This document shows positions 41,403 to 49,344 of a stretch of DNA of 64,000 nucleotides, piece by piece. The stretch is from positions 1-64,000 of the forward strand of contig WGNQ01000001.1 in assembly GCA_016124455.1 (NCBI GenBank), read 5' to 3'. Source of the stretch: Sideroxydans sp. (GTDB lineage: Bacteria > Pseudomonadota > Gammaproteobacteria > Burkholderiales > Gallionellaceae). Under the pieces are notes generated by a model that saw only the letters and a program-made list of their open reading frames with translations, was not told the origin of the DNA and did no database searches. The translations under genes were made by a program, and so were the position numbers. Position 1 is the first letter of the stretch. Every line of letters starts with the position of its first letter.

Positions 41403-41420
41403 CAATATTCCGGAATATTG
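41403..41420. promoter_or_regulatory. 18-bp perfect palindrome at the riboswitch 5' end
   Basis: CAATATTCCGGAATATTG is a perfect palindrome placed between the -10 box and the aptamer, about where transcription should begin. It may be an operator for a dimeric repressor, or form a 5'-terminal hairpin that stabilises the transcript. Confidence 0.6.
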
Positions 41421-41427
41421 TTGATGA

Positions 41428-41456
41428 ATTCTGTCAGGCAAACATGGCGTTGTCAA
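41428..41456 (-). promoter_or_regulatory. Sigma-70 promoter of the riboswitch transcript
   Basis: On the minus strand a perfect -35 TTGACA (41456-41451) is separated by 17 bp from CAGAAT (41433-41428). Initiation would fall near 41421, just before the palindrome and aptamer. Confidence 0.7.
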
Positions 41457-41470
41457 CAAAACTTAGCTTA

Positions 41471-41788
41471 AGCAAGCACATGGAGCTAGCCAGTTACCGC
41501 CACACCTGAACAGGCTGCACAGACCTTCCAATTACACACCCTGCTTTTCGCTTGACTACAAAAAAACCATTTTACGACAATCCTTTATATCTTTTTTAAT
41601 TAGCCGGAAACCATTTTCCGCCTGCCGTCTCGTCGCAAGGTAGACATATATAAATCTCTAGATAATTTGGCCTATATCCACCCCGTTCCATAAGGGCTAA
41701 TATCAACACAAGCGAGCCAAGCACGCACTTGCACCTGGCTCACATGCCGGTTATTTCTTCATACCCAGCGCTTTAAGAGGTGAGTCAA
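41471..41788. other. AT-rich intergenic leader without recognised genes
   Basis: About 320 bp between the riboswitch promoter and the plus-strand orphan gene. It is clearly AT-richer than its surroundings, with runs of A and T and a small hairpin CGGAAA/TTTCCG at 41605-41620. No ORF with coding character is seen. It probably carries the orphan's promoter, but no clear -35/-10 pair stands out. Confidence 0.5.
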
Positions 41789-43186
41789 ATGAGACAAATT
41801 TACTTAAAGATAATCCCTGTTTGTGCGCTTTCCATTTGCCTAATATTTTCTATTGCAGATGCCTGCGCACTTACCGCAAAAATTCTGACTCTTGATGTCT
41901 CTGGCGGCCAGGCAATCAATCCGCAAACAGACCATTTTTCATTGTCTGTAGAAAGTGGTTTTATATCCTCCAAAGGTGGCTTTTCGAGTATTTTCTATAA
42001 AGCCCGGAGTGCAACTTTTGTAGTAAGAAACAACGTAAATTTCCAATCCGGAAGCCCGCGGCTCATTGAAGTTACCAATACGATAGTTGACCCAAAATCA
42101 TCCATGCAACGCCCTCTCGGGTTTGCTGGATATATCTTCCCTGACATTCCAGGAGATATCAGCAGTACCGATTTAACCGTCAGCATTTCAATCAGCAATG
42201 ATCCGATTGTAGGAAAAACCCTTACCGCACTGGAAAGCAATCGAGCCAAACTTCCTGCACAAATCTTCTCGTCTCCATGGATAGGCTATGCCCAAACCAT
42301 ATCCACATTAACCGATGTCTTCTTCGGTTCCGACAGTAATAGCACGCCAATATCTGCACACTTGATTCTCGCCCCCCCTCAAAAAGAGGAATATATCGTC
42401 CTGATAGCCAGCGGGCAGGACGGGGACATCAAGTTGAACAACTTGAATGCCTCCGAATTAACCTATGATCCCCAAGCGCATACCTTGAAATTCAGCAGTA
42501 ATGGCCAAGCCATCTCAGACTGGACATATATAGTTTTTAAATTGGGTTATAAGCCCCCAATAAACTTTGACCTCTTGTCCCTAAGCAGTAGTGCCCCATG
42601 GGCAACCGTCGTCAATACTCAATTACGGACTATCCCACTCGACCAAGTCAATGACAGAAAGCAATTACAAGCCATTTCAACTAATGTGCTCAGTTCTCTC
42701 GCAGGCCTGCAGAATTTTCTCTCTGCTGACCCGATATTTTCCAACTATGACAGAGCAAGCGGCTTGCACGCTTTGGCATCTGAAAAAATCAGCGATATTG
42801 AAGCTTTCTGCACTGAAAAACATATGGCCAATTGTCCAGTGAATGCGCTTAAACAATATCAACGAGGCCTTGAATATGCATTCAATATTGACCATACGAC
42901 TTTAGCAATCGCATCAAAAGCAATCCAATTCCAGAATTTTGCAATAGCATCAACTCGGAAAACAGAGGCCCATGCTATGCCAGCATCGGTAACTTTGGGA
43001 GGATGGCGGACATTCTTAAGAAACAATCCAGACTTCCAATCGTTATCAGTCAACAAAGCTGATAAATCGATAATCGATTCCCTTTCAAATGATATTAAAT
43101 ACCATCCTATAGCTTATAAGCCGGAAGATATCCATCAGGGTACCTCTACATACAAGGAGAATGGAGTGATGGATTACGATAAGTGA
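41789..43186 (+). CDS. Secreted orphan protein, AT-rich
   Basis: A 465-residue protein with a signal peptide (MRQIYLKIIPVCALSICLIF.., cleavage after ADACA). The mature part is rich in Ser, Thr, Ile and Asn, with beta-rich text in the first 250 residues (LDVSGGQAINPQTDHFSLSVESG) and a helical C-terminal half including two Cys (CTEKHMANC). I recognise no family. Start ATG at 41789, since AAGAGG lies 8 nt upstream; the GTG at 41780 overlaps that site. Base composition (roughly 43 percent GC) is far below the neighbours, a sign of horizontal acquisition, and it sits next to the left boundary of a tRNA-Lys-flanked segment. Confidence 0.8.
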   Translation: MRQIYLKIIPVCALSICLIFSIADACALTAKILTLDVSGGQAINPQTDHFSLSVESGFISSKGGFSSIFYKARSATFVVRNNVNFQSGSPRLIEVTNTIVDPKSSMQRPLGFAGYIFPDIPGDISSTDLTVSISISNDPIVGKTLTALESNRAKLPAQIFSSPWIGYAQTISTLTDVFFGSDSNSTPISAHLILAPPQKEEYIVLIASGQDGDIKLNNLNASELTYDPQAHTLKFSSNGQAISDWTYIVFKLGYKPPINFDLLSLSSSAPWATVVNTQLRTIPLDQVNDRKQLQAISTNVLSSLAGLQNFLSADPIFSNYDRASGLHALASEKISDIEAFCTEKHMANCPVNALKQYQRGLEYAFNIDHTTLAIASKAIQFQNFAIASTRKTEAHAMPASVTLGGWRTFLRNNPDFQSLSVNKADKSIIDSLSNDIKYHPIAYKPEDIHQGTSTYKENGVMDYDK

Positions 43187-43193
43187 GTGCACG

Positions 43194-43227
43194 AAAAAAG
43201 CGGCCTGGAGATTTCTCCCCAGACCGC
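43194..43227 (-). terminator. Intrinsic terminator following the tRNA-Lys fragment
   Basis: The minus strand reads a 12-position stem (GCGGTCTGGGGAGA / TCTCCAGGCCGC, two mismatches) followed by TTTTTT (43199-43194). It starts 10 nt after the CCA end of the tRNA fragment, the normal position of a tRNA terminator, supporting the idea that fragment and terminator are the displaced 3' end of a former tRNA-Lys gene. Confidence 0.8.
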
Positions 43228-43236
43228 GGTATTCAT

Positions 43237-43279
43237 TGGTGGGTCACGAGTGATTAGAATACTCGACCAACGGATTAAG
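43237..43279 (-). pseudogene. Degenerate 3' fragment of tRNA-Lys (candidate att site)
   Basis: These 43 bases match the 3' half of the intact tRNA-Lys at 49933-50008 (anticodon 3' side, variable loop, T-arm, acceptor strand and CCA) with five mismatches, in the same orientation. The T-stem has an A-C mismatch and the T-loop reads TTCTAAT instead of TTCGAAT, so it is not part of a working tRNA; the 5' half is absent. A terminator follows. Insertion into a tRNA 3' end leaves exactly such a displaced fragment at the far end of the element. Confidence 0.8.
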
Positions 43280-43602
43280 CGGCCCGGATGGCCAAGTCCG
43301 ACGCCTGCCCTTAAGCGGGGTGAAGCTTCCGGATACGGCCGCAAACTGGCAAAGCTCGGCATGCACGAATTCGTGAACGCAAAAACCGCCTGGATACGCT
43401 GGACGGCACAACACCATCTACTCATCGATGCTAAATGGCCACATCGACAACGTAACAGGATGACCGCCAATGGTCGAGCGGCCTTAGCCGACAACCTGTG
43501 TAGCACGACCAAGCGACAGCTTGCGCGCACATTCCAGACAATTTGGTTGTCAAAAGCTTACTGAAGCAGCAGCGAATCGCGTTTGCTTGTCCGTGGGAAT
43601 AT
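43280..43602. other. Non-coding stretch at the island edge
   Basis: About 320 bp between the tRNA fragment and the stop of the lipoprotein gene. Open frames here (for example 43187-43564 on the plus strand) run through the terminator and tRNA fragment and show no family features, so I call none. It may contain remnants of a lost gene such as an integrase, but nothing recognisable survives. Confidence 0.45.
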
Positions 43603-44607
43603 TCAATCATCCGAAAAGAACTTGCCTGCGAATCGGTGCACCATTTCCGCCATCTGCTCCGGGTCAGAAGTTTTGGCGAATCGTGCCATAGACAAGACCT
43701 GCGAGATGAATTCCCTGATTGAGGGGCGGAGCTTGGTGCCGCCGTTGTTTTGGATTTCGATCAGGGCGCCAAAGCGTTGATCGTCGGTAAATCGTTGAAA
43801 TAGTTCGCGCGGGACCGCCAAGTAGGCGGCTATCTGGTTTTGGTTCAGTACTGCGCTGAACGTGGCCACATGCCGTGCCGGATCAGCGAAGAGACCAGGC
43901 GAAAGGAAGTATGCATCGTGAATCTTGAGCGAACGGCTTATATAAGCAATGGCCGCGTTGTTACGTAACAGCACTGGCCGCGGCGGATGGGCGCCTGCAT
44001 GTTCCAGCGCTACAGCTATAAACTCTCCGCAATAGAGTCGGCTATGGTCTTCAGCATCAAAGAACGGGTCGAATGGGATATGCTGTGCGTATGCATTTTT
44101 GATGTAAGCAATCAGCTTTACGCGGTCGGCATCGGGAGATGGGTTAAAGATTGAGACGACCGGATTCGACCTGATCACCTTCTTCAAGGATTCTCGATCG
44201 ATACCCCCTACCAGCGCTCCATCGGTTCCAAGTTTTCTTACGTCAACATCGCCACTATGCATCGAATAGACAAAGGGGACGCCGTCTTCAATAACCAGAA
44301 ATCCGACGTGAGAATAGGGCAGGTATTGCCGGACACCAAGGGTTGCCACCAGATTGGTGGGGGATAAATCAGATGTCAGAACAAACTGTCCCGAGGATAA
44401 TGCCTCATGAGAGAACACCTCATCTGCCGACTTGCCATCATGACTGGCCAGTACGAGCGGTATCTCCTTTTCGACTGCGATGTAGTGATTGGGCTCAAAG
44501 GGACGTGGCGCTGCAAATTCACGCGCCACATAGTCCGGCACTATGGAGGAACACCCTGTCAATGTCGCCATCACGATGGCCGCAGCAAAATAAAAGCCAA
44601 GCCTCAT
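43603..44607 (-). CDS. YiiX-like papain-fold cysteine hydrolase, lipoprotein
   Basis: A 334-residue lipoprotein: the signal peptide ends in LTGC with the lipidated Cys19. The body has the permuted NlpC/P60 (DUF830/YiiX) pattern with the His in YSHVGFLVIEDGVPFVYSMHSG first and the Cys later in RLYCGEFIAVALEHAG. These enzymes cleave amide or ester bonds, in peptidoglycan or lipids. Start ATG at 44607; eighteen extra upstream codons do not fit a signal peptide. It lies downstream of the TpsA gene on the same strand with 222 bp between. Confidence 0.82.
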   Translation of the reverse strand: MRLGFYFAAAIVMATLTGCSSIVPDYVAREFAAPRPFEPNHYIAVEKEIPLVLASHDGKSADEVFSHEALSSGQFVLTSDLSPTNLVATLGVRQYLPYSHVGFLVIEDGVPFVYSMHSGDVDVRKLGTDGALVGGIDRESLKKVIRSNPVVSIFNPSPDADRVKLIAYIKNAYAQHIPFDPFFDAEDHSRLYCGEFIAVALEHAGAHPPRPVLLRNNAAIAYISRSLKIHDAYFLSPGLFADPARHVATFSAVLNQNQIAAYLAVPRELFQRFTDDQRFGALIEIQNNGGTKLRPSIREFISQVLSMARFAKTSDPEQMAEMVHRFAGKFFSDD

Positions 44608-44759
44608 GCGATGTCCAATGACAGCAATACTTTTTGATGCGGCCTGCGGGAAACGAGGCAATGTGCACGCAGGGCGGTATTCAGCGCGCCAGCATAACCC
44701 GCCACGATTGTGCTCACCGTCCGCACGTTGAGCCCACCGAGTACTTCAGGCGACCAGTA

Positions 44760-44783
44760 CCCCCCCGGGTGGGACTGGGGGGG
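44760..44783. repeat. C7/G7 homopolymer inverted repeat
   Basis: Seven C residues (44760-44766) and seven G residues (44777-44783) are separated by ten bases and can pair as a very stable hairpin. The site lies 47 bp past the TpsA stop codon. No T-tract follows. Such G/C tracts are slippage-prone, so phase-variable length is conceivable. The other 190 bp of this spacer show nothing I recognise. Confidence 0.5.
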
Positions 44784-44829
44784 ATGAGGCTGCCGGGCGA
44801 CGGCTGGAGGTGGGCCTGGCGCGAAAAGG

Positions 44830-47367
44830 CTAATTCTCTGTAGTGCCGCCATCGGAGTCATGGTAGGTCGTCCCGACTTCATCATAAGACCAATTGAAAA
44901 ACAGGGCGCCTGCTTCTGGATCATCGCCGTTGTCCGAGCGCTCATCGACTGTGAGGGCAAGCGTGTCGAGCTTGTCAGCGTATTGTGGACTAGATGCGCG
45001 GAAGAGAGCGATGGACGTCTCGTTCCGCTTGTAATGAAAGATGGTGTAGGGTTGGTAGCATGAGTGGGTTTCATTACATGTTTGGAAATGATAACTATAG
45101 CCGTATTGGGGTCTGTAGTCGATGTAGTGATCTGTGCTGTAATTGTGATTTTGTACAGTTTGCACAACGGTCGTTGCAGAAGTGTCAGCCGGCGGCTTCG
45201 TGGTCGGCACCGCGGTTACTTGTAGGTTACCGTTTTGGTAGGTGATGGTGTAATTCGTCGCCAGGAATCCATTGATGCCCGAGGCCGCAGAGGGAACGAT
45301 TTCGCCGATGTATGTATTGGGCCCGACTGCCGTATCTGCGGCCTTGCCGGTTGCGCTGGTCATGGTGACGCTGGTGGCGGACTCTGTGTTTGCGTAGCTT
45401 CCCGCGGTGATCGAGAACGTAGCGGGATTCAGGGTCAGAGATGTGCCTTGCTGCTTGGTCTGGAGTCCGGCCGTAAGGGTTATTGGCCGTGGAGTGACGG
45501 TCCAGTTTCCAGGGTTTGTTCCAGCAGCCAGACCCGCGCTGTTCGGGGTACCTGCAGTCAAACTCGAGTAAAGGGTTGACGTGAGGGAGCCGTTGTAAGT
45601 GAAATTATACGAACCAACGGCCAAGTTGGCTTGGGATGGGGTCCAAGTGGCCGTACCGGATTGGGATGTGCCATTTATATTGATCTGATTAGCGCCTGCA
45701 ACATCAGAAAAGTACCCGGCCGTCAGGGTGGCGGGATTACCATAAACACTACTGCCCGCAACTGACTGGACGTAGATTGATATCCCAACCGTACCGATCC
45801 AATAAGGGTTGGTCGTATCTACATCGACAGCGTTTACCGCTACAGAATGGGCAAGGTCGACGGTGGTTCCTGCCCCCGTCCAGCTCACTCCCGAATCAAT
45901 ATAGGCCTTGCCCGTACCGCCCATGCCGTAGTTGATATTTAGCAGCGCAGGCGCCAGAAAGTCCCATGACATAGGTTGCATTATGTGGATGTCGCGAAAA
46001 GCCTCCAGCGTGAGAGTGTTCGGGAACGTCGTCCAATCGACTATATCGTTGACGATGATGTCGCCATTGCCTGCCGTACCGGACCCGCATGCCGCGCCGG
46101 TGCAAGTCACACCGCCAGCAGCGGTCTGAATGGTGACGTTGCCGCTCATAAGCGCCGTCGACAGGGCGGCGCCGGTGATATCTCCGGTGGGGCTAATGGT
46201 GAAGTCATTCGGATCGAGCAGCCAGGTTCCGGCTTTGCCGTTCGCCGCAGTCGTCGTGATGCTCGCCGTGTCGGCAATGGTCAGGTGGTGGCCGCTGGTC
46301 TCGATGAAGCCACCGTCGCCCGACTGGCTGCCGCCCTTCGCACTCAGGATGCCGTCCACCGTGGTCAGGCTGCTCGGATTACTCAGGTCGGCGATGGCAG
46401 TGATGGAGCCGCCTTTGCCGTTCGCGCCAGCATCGGCACTTAAAGTGCCGCTGTTGGCGATGGTGGAACTGCCTCTCAGACGGATGACGCCACCATCGCT
46501 GGTGATGCCATTGGCTTCCACCGTACCGCTGTTGACGACCTGCCCGAGCAACTGAGTTGCCGATTGCGCCGACATGATCACTGTGCCGGCACCGGCCTGA
46601 ACCAACTGCTTGTTCTCGACCAGGGTGTTGATGCTGGCCGCGTCAACTTGGACGTTAATCAGGCTGTTGCCGGTAATCCCCAGGGTCACCGCATCACCCG
46701 CGGCCAGTGCCACGGTACCTTCCTGAGCCGCGATGATGCCTTCGTTGCGCACCTCGGGCGCGAGCAGCGCGACGTATTTGCCCATCAGTTCGCCCTGATT
46801 GATGACGCTTCCGGTGCTGCCGTCACGGGTGAAACGGTTGTTGCCGGCGAGGAAATTCGCGTCACTGATGTTGAGCGTGGAGGCGACCAGCCCGCCCACA
46901 TCGACTCGCGCACCCTGCCCGAACAGCACGCCATTCGGGTTGACAAGAAAGACCTGGCCGTTGGCGCTTAATTTTCCGTAGATGGCCGACGGATCAGCCC
47001 CGATTACGCGGTTAAGCGCGACGGCGCTGCTCGATGGCTGCTGGAAAGTGACCGCAGCATTGGCGCCGATGTTGAACGTGTTCCAGTTGAGAACAGCTTT
47101 GTTCGATGTCTGATTGACGGACATTTGTGCGCCTGACTGCAAAATGCTTGCCTGACCGGACACGACCTGACCGCCTGTAGGCAGTGCATCAGGCGCGGGC
47201 GGTACGGCATGGGCGCATAACGGCAACGCCGCCATGAGCGCAGAGGATACAGTGCCGACGATTCCTTTGCGAAGAGACGCCGATTTACCACGGCTACCGC
47301 TGATTTCAGAGGTGGCAACCCAAGTTTTGCGCACAGCACTCCAGCGTATGCGGTGTATCTTGTTCAT
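44830..47367 (-). CDS. TpsA-type secreted exoprotein (filamentous hemagglutinin N-terminal domain)
   Basis: An 845-residue exoprotein of two-partner secretion. It starts with an extended signal peptide region (ESPR: MNKIHRIRWSAVRKTWVATSE) ending near CAHA, then the TPS/FHA N-terminal domain (about 60-270) with the NPNG motif in VFLVNPNGVLFGQGARVDVGG. Beta-helical text follows to about 400, then Ser/Thr-rich MBG-like modules (ITLTAGLQTKQQGTSLTLN). The last 110 residues are polar with His/Tyr/Cys (CNETHSCYQ) and acidic (ERSDNGDDPEAG). It is short for an FHA. The TpsB exporter lies 13 bp upstream on the same strand. Confidence 0.9.
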   Translation of the reverse strand: MNKIHRIRWSAVRKTWVATSEISGSRGKSASLRKGIVGTVSSALMAALPLCAHAVPPAPDALPTGGQVVSGQASILQSGAQMSVNQTSNKAVLNWNTFNIGANAAVTFQQPSSSAVALNRVIGADPSAIYGKLSANGQVFLVNPNGVLFGQGARVDVGGLVASTLNISDANFLAGNNRFTRDGSTGSVINQGELMGKYVALLAPEVRNEGIIAAQEGTVALAAGDAVTLGITGNSLINVQVDAASINTLVENKQLVQAGAGTVIMSAQSATQLLGQVVNSGTVEANGITSDGGVIRLRGSSTIANSGTLSADAGANGKGGSITAIADLSNPSSLTTVDGILSAKGGSQSGDGGFIETSGHHLTIADTASITTTAANGKAGTWLLDPNDFTISPTGDITGAALSTALMSGNVTIQTAAGGVTCTGAACGSGTAGNGDIIVNDIVDWTTFPNTLTLEAFRDIHIMQPMSWDFLAPALLNINYGMGGTGKAYIDSGVSWTGAGTTVDLAHSVAVNAVDVDTTNPYWIGTVGISIYVQSVAGSSVYGNPATLTAGYFSDVAGANQININGTSQSGTATWTPSQANLAVGSYNFTYNGSLTSTLYSSLTAGTPNSAGLAAGTNPGNWTVTPRPITLTAGLQTKQQGTSLTLNPATFSITAGSYANTESATSVTMTSATGKAADTAVGPNTYIGEIVPSAASGINGFLATNYTITYQNGNLQVTAVPTTKPPADTSATTVVQTVQNHNYSTDHYIDYRPQYGYSYHFQTCNETHSCYQPYTIFHYKRNETSIALFRASSPQYADKLDTLALTVDERSDNGDDPEAGALFFNWSYDEVGTTYHDSDGGTTEN

Positions 47368-47380
47368 GTTTTATCTCCAG

Positions 47381-49102
47381 CTAGAATTGTGCGTTGAGAC
47401 TCACCCAACCGCGGGTGTGGTTGCCGTAGCCATCCGAATTATTGCCATTGACATCGCGGCCTGGATTGTTACCCAGTGGGGCGGCAATGCTTGCGGTGAG
47501 CAGGGCCGTGGGAAAGAGGCGCCAGTCGAGTCCGACGCCAAGACCGCTTAGCTGGTAAGTATTGGCCAAGTTCGGGTTACCGGCATTCCAGTTGGCCCAT
47601 ATGCTGTGGTTGAGGCGGATGCCGCCGGTGTCAAGAAACACATTGGTGGCGAGGGAATCGCTGATTTTGTCGGTGGCCGCAAGGCTAAGCAGCCAGCCCT
47701 CGTCGCCAATTGCTTCGCCGACCGGATAGGCGCGCACGGCATCGGGGCCGCCAAGGCTGAATCGTTCAACCGAGTCTAGATTTTTGCCCGCAAATTGGCC
47801 GCGCAGGGTAGCATTGAGACTCCAGTTCCGCGTGATCGGCTGCAGGTAACCCGCGTTATAATCGATTTTGCTGAAACTGCCCTGCACTTGGCGGGTGGTG
47901 GAATCAGTGGCGAGGGCTGCAGTATTGCGCTGGTCGCTTTTGCCGAAGCTGTAACTTCCCCCGAAACTGGCTACAGCCCTGCCCGACAGCATGGTATAGC
48001 CGGAAAACCCAAGGGTGCTTACCGTGACGTGCCGGCTGTCGGTTTCACCGGCGATAGTGTTGTCAACCAGGCGCTTGTCGTCATAACTGCCGGTCAAGCC
48101 GAAATTGAATGTGGCGCGCCGTGCCAAGGGATAGCTGGCGGAAAAACCGAAGGTGTCGGCTGAGCCCGTGGCATTGAGCGCAGCGAAAGTGGACTGGGTA
48201 AGGTGGTAGTATAAATGAGAGGCATTGGCTCCCAACCGCAGTCCCGCATCCCCAACGGCAAGGCTGTAATCCAGGCGGCCATAGGTCGTGCCATTCGAGA
48301 CATTCGCCATGATCGAAGCGGCGTCGAAGTGGCCGGTCGGATTGTTGAAAGTGATACCGCCGCCGGCCTGCACTACTCCCGTGCCAATTGACCCGCCGTT
48401 ATTAACGCCCACATTGTAGTTCACGAGCGGCTTGTCGGTGGCATTGACGACCAGATCTGTTACGCCCTCACCCTTGCCAGGAACAAGTGACGCGTTAGCG
48501 GCGATGCCTGGCTGGTCGTTGAGTATGTTGAGCGTTTCGCCGAGATTAGAGGTGCTCATTGCGTCGCCGCTGCCAATGCGATGATCAATGAACCGTTCGA
48601 CACGGGCGGCATCGATACGCGTCCCGTTGGAATTGATTTGCAGATTGCCGCGCTTGCCTTCGATGACCTGCAAGGTAACGATGCCGTCCTTGATGTCTTG
48701 CGGCGGCAGAATCACCCGGGCGAGGTAGCCTTTTTGAGCGTAGTAGTCCATCAGCACGGTCGTGAGGCCTTGCAGTTGCCGGAAGTTCAATTCCTTACCA
48801 ATAGCTCCTTGCAATTGTGCCGCCAATTCTGACTCCGGTATCAGCACCGCCCCCTTGATGCGAACCCCCTTGACCAGAATTTTCTGACCTTGAGTGGCGG
48901 GCGCTTCTTCAGGTGTGCTCGGGAGAATCGTAGCCGGCTTTGTGGGCACCACAACCGGCGGCTTCGGCTGCTCGCGCAGCAGGCGCCCCGCATCTGGTGC
49001 GGTCTGGGCGACGGCATTGTCAATGAAAAATACGGCGAGCACCGAAAATAAGACAAACGACTGCTTAAGCGCCATGGCACGGCGCCCTGAACGGAATCGC
49101 AT
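47381..49102 (-). CDS. TpsB-type outer-membrane exporter (ShlB/FhaC family)
   Basis: A 573-residue outer-membrane protein with a signal peptide, a proline-rich linker (PPVVVPTKPATILP), two POTRA domains (about 75-215; ILVKGVRIKGAVLIPESEL, VTLQVIEGKRGNLQI) and a 16-strand barrel with the L6 tip DAVRAYPVGEAIG (family VRGY/VRGF, here VRAY) and a C-terminal LNAQF ending in Phe. It exports the adjacent TpsA. Start ATG at 49102 follows AAAGGGGAA; a later Met at 49075 is possible but lacks a ribosome site. tpsB-tpsA spacing is 13 bp. Confidence 0.92.
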   Translation of the reverse strand: MRFRSGRRAMALKQSFVLFSVLAVFFIDNAVAQTAPDAGRLLREQPKPPVVVPTKPATILPSTPEEAPATQGQKILVKGVRIKGAVLIPESELAAQLQGAIGKELNFRQLQGLTTVLMDYYAQKGYLARVILPPQDIKDGIVTLQVIEGKRGNLQINSNGTRIDAARVERFIDHRIGSGDAMSTSNLGETLNILNDQPGIAANASLVPGKGEGVTDLVVNATDKPLVNYNVGVNNGGSIGTGVVQAGGGITFNNPTGHFDAASIMANVSNGTTYGRLDYSLAVGDAGLRLGANASHLYYHLTQSTFAALNATGSADTFGFSASYPLARRATFNFGLTGSYDDKRLVDNTIAGETDSRHVTVSTLGFSGYTMLSGRAVASFGGSYSFGKSDQRNTAALATDSTTRQVQGSFSKIDYNAGYLQPITRNWSLNATLRGQFAGKNLDSVERFSLGGPDAVRAYPVGEAIGDEGWLLSLAATDKISDSLATNVFLDTGGIRLNHSIWANWNAGNPNLANTYQLSGLGVGLDWRLFPTALLTASIAAPLGNNPGRDVNGNNSDGYGNHTRGWVSLNAQF

Positions 49103-49248
49103 AATTCCCCTTTACTTAGGCTATTCTGAAAATGTTTGTAGTATTTTTAGACAAGCGTCGGACAAGTCAGGTCCCTCCACCCCCTTGCCGAAAAACCAGC
49201 GCGCCTTACCGCTCTTGGCTAGGATGCTTTTTATCTCAAGACAAGATT

Positions 49249-49277
49249 TTGGTCAACTTGAAAAATTATCCTAATAT
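49249..49277 (+). promoter_or_regulatory. Candidate sigma-70 promoter
   Basis: TTGGTC (49249-49254), a 17-bp spacer and TAATAT (49272-49277) on the plus strand, 67 bp upstream of the chimeric gene's ATG. The rest of the 242-bp divergent spacer toward tpsB shows no further strong signal. Confidence 0.45.
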
Positions 49278-49344
49278 GCTTCCAGCTAATGGAACGGTTA
49301 TCTTTTCGTTCCGGATACCAGGGAAGTCGAGGCTCACTCAACTA

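Noticed and set aside
41780-41788. GTG 41780 as start of the secreted orphan
   Set aside because: The GTG overlaps the AAGAGG ribosome site; ATG 41789 is 8 nt downstream of that site and gives a cleaner signal peptide.
43237-43279. A second functional tRNA-Lys
   Set aside because: Only the 3' half is present; T-stem and T-loop are mutated and the acceptor has no 5' partner.
43187-43564. A 125-codon plus-strand frame at the island edge
   Set aside because: It reads through a terminator hairpin and the tRNA fragment and has no family features or ribosome site.
44604-45167. A 187-codon minus-strand frame through the tpsA 3' end
   Set aside because: It is out of frame with TpsA over most of its length and shows no homology; a remnant in its last 60 codons cannot be excluded but is not supported.
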